NCBI GenBank assembly: GCA_001662425.1
Contig: BDDC01000048.1
Location: 64,984 to 98,325, forward strand
Reading direction: 5' to 3'
DNA length: 33,342 bases
Source of the DNA: Chlamydomonas sphaeroides
Taxonomy: Eukaryota; Chlorophyta; Chlorophyceae; Chlamydomonadales; Chlamydomonadaceae
Shown in pieces: positions 32,511 to 33,342 of this stretch; the stretch's first letter is position 1; every line of letters begins with the position of its first letter. Under the pieces are notes generated by a model. It was not told where the DNA came from and ran no database searches. It saw only the letters and a program-made list of their open reading frames with translations. A program made the translations under genes and the position numbers.

Positions 32511-33342
32511 GTGTACGCCGACGACTTGCAGGCTGTGTATCTGACCTTCGGATTCAGGCAGAGAAGATTGAGCAGTTCGTGCAGTGGGGTGGCCACACGG
32601 TGAACACAGACAAATGCCACATGACCGGCATTCTCCATGGCGAGGCCCTGTCCCACCCCGACTGGGGCTCCAATCCCGCCAACAGAGCATACGCCTCAGT
32701 CCTCCGACAGCGGCTGGACCACCAGATCCGCATCAACGGCAAGCACATTCCGTACCTCCCTCCCACTGACCCGTTCAAATACCTTGGGGTGCACATGACG
32801 CTGACGCTCAATTGGAGCGAGCAGCTAGCCCAGACGCTCGCCGCTGTCAAGAGCCGATGCAAAGACATCCTCAACTCCATGGGGACGCCCGATCAAAAGA
32901 TGCGGATGCTACGCACATGCGCACAAACCAAGGCAGCGTACGGCATGTCTATCATGACATTCATGCCGCAGGACGTCGCCAGCCTCGACTCATTGGTAGC
33001 TGGCTACCCCTGCCACTGCTACAAACTGCCCCGAAGCTTCCCCCGCCGCGCGCTGTTCCTCCCGGCCTGACAGCTCGGCCTGGGACTCGGGTCCCTTTGC
33101 GAACGGTACACCATGGCAGCCGCCAAAAGCCTCGTTCTCTCCCTCAACGATAAAGGACGCCTTGGCGCCACAACCCGCGCCCTACTAGCCACACAGGTCT
33201 ACCGAGCTGGACCGCTGCTAGCAGTGCACCTATACCGCGCCAAAAGCCGCTTCTACACGACCCTCCGGCAAGTCGCCCTGTGCCGTGAGGCAGGCCTCGA
33301 GCTCACCCACCTTGGCGCCACCCTAGGCGACGGCACAACGCA
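32411..33342 (+). pseudogene. 5'-truncated LINE (non-LTR) reverse transcriptase, runs off the window
   Basis: The catalytic box YADD lies at 32514-32525 (GVYADDLQAVYL). A frameshift occurs near 32550. The frame then continues as QAEKIEQFVQWGG, VNTDKCHMTGILHG, IRINGKHIPYLPPTDPFKYL, GVHMTLTLNW and KAAYGMSIMTFMPQDVASLD, which match the post-YADD thumb and connection region of non-LTR retrotransposon RTs. A TGA at 33068 interrupts the frame. The same frame continues after it (LGLGLGSLCERYTMAAAKSL, LNDKGRLGATTR) to the end, consistent with a CGA-to-TGA change. The part upstream of the YADD box is absent, as expected for a 5'-truncated LINE copy. Confidence 0.8.

Overview
The window is nuclear DNA from a green alga, most likely a volvocine or chlamydomonadalean species. 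The evidence is high GC content, multi-exon genes with GT-AG introns (donors usually GTGCGG, GTGGGT or GTGAGC), plastid-type N-terminal extensions, a helical-repeat (OPR-like) gene, and Ty3/gypsy and LINE elements of green-algal character. An assembly gap of N fills 17963-18821. The organism call rests on these features only; no search was possible.

Left half (1-17962), the genic part. (1) A minus-strand gene, 7344 to 944, encodes a RlmN/Cfr-family radical-SAM rRNA/tRNA adenine-C2 methyltransferase. I rebuilt 14 exons whose phases all agree, giving 530 codons plus stop. It has the CxxxCxxC cluster motif, the ACGQL methyl-carrier cysteine and a transit-peptide-like N-terminus. Its 3' side is a GCC-rich tract with a possible TGTAA poly(A) signal at the window edge. 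(2) About 800 bp of divergent promoter space. (3) A plus-strand gene, 8144-10318, in eight exons, encodes a putative organelle-targeted alpha-helical repeat protein (OPR/FASTK-like), apparently short. (4) 10319-13657 has no supportable gene. (5) A plus-strand four-exon gene, 13658-16006, encodes a putative plastid membrane protein resembling the plant/cyanobacterial DUF948-like family. (6) 16007-17962 has no supportable gene. Genes 1, 3 and 5 all look organelle-directed, but nothing shows that they act together.

Right half (18822-33342), a retroelement block. A CCHC-knuckle ORF enters from the gap and ends at 20952. It is followed by a non-coding repeat-bearing stretch with a TATA-like box (possible LTR or promoter). 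Then comes a very long, decayed Ty3/gypsy-like polyprotein region: gag with a Gly/Arg-rich segment and zinc knuckle (21600-24420), an aspartic protease with an unusual D-N-G site (24400-26498), an acidic segment, about 2.1 kb of unrecognised coding sequence, a further zinc knuckle, a hydrophobic segment, and the N-terminal part of a gypsy reverse transcriptase. The RT stops at the FSK motif (32410). It is then replaced by a 5'-truncated LINE reverse transcriptase that runs off the window. Many in-frame stops and frameshifts run through the block, some exactly at G8-G9 runs.

The most unusual signals are: exon-edge duplications inside three introns of the RlmN gene; the size and domain order of the gypsy-like element, with about 6 kb of extra coding sequence between protease and RT; the D-N-G protease; frame changes at two near-identical poly-G sites; and the gypsy/LINE chimera.
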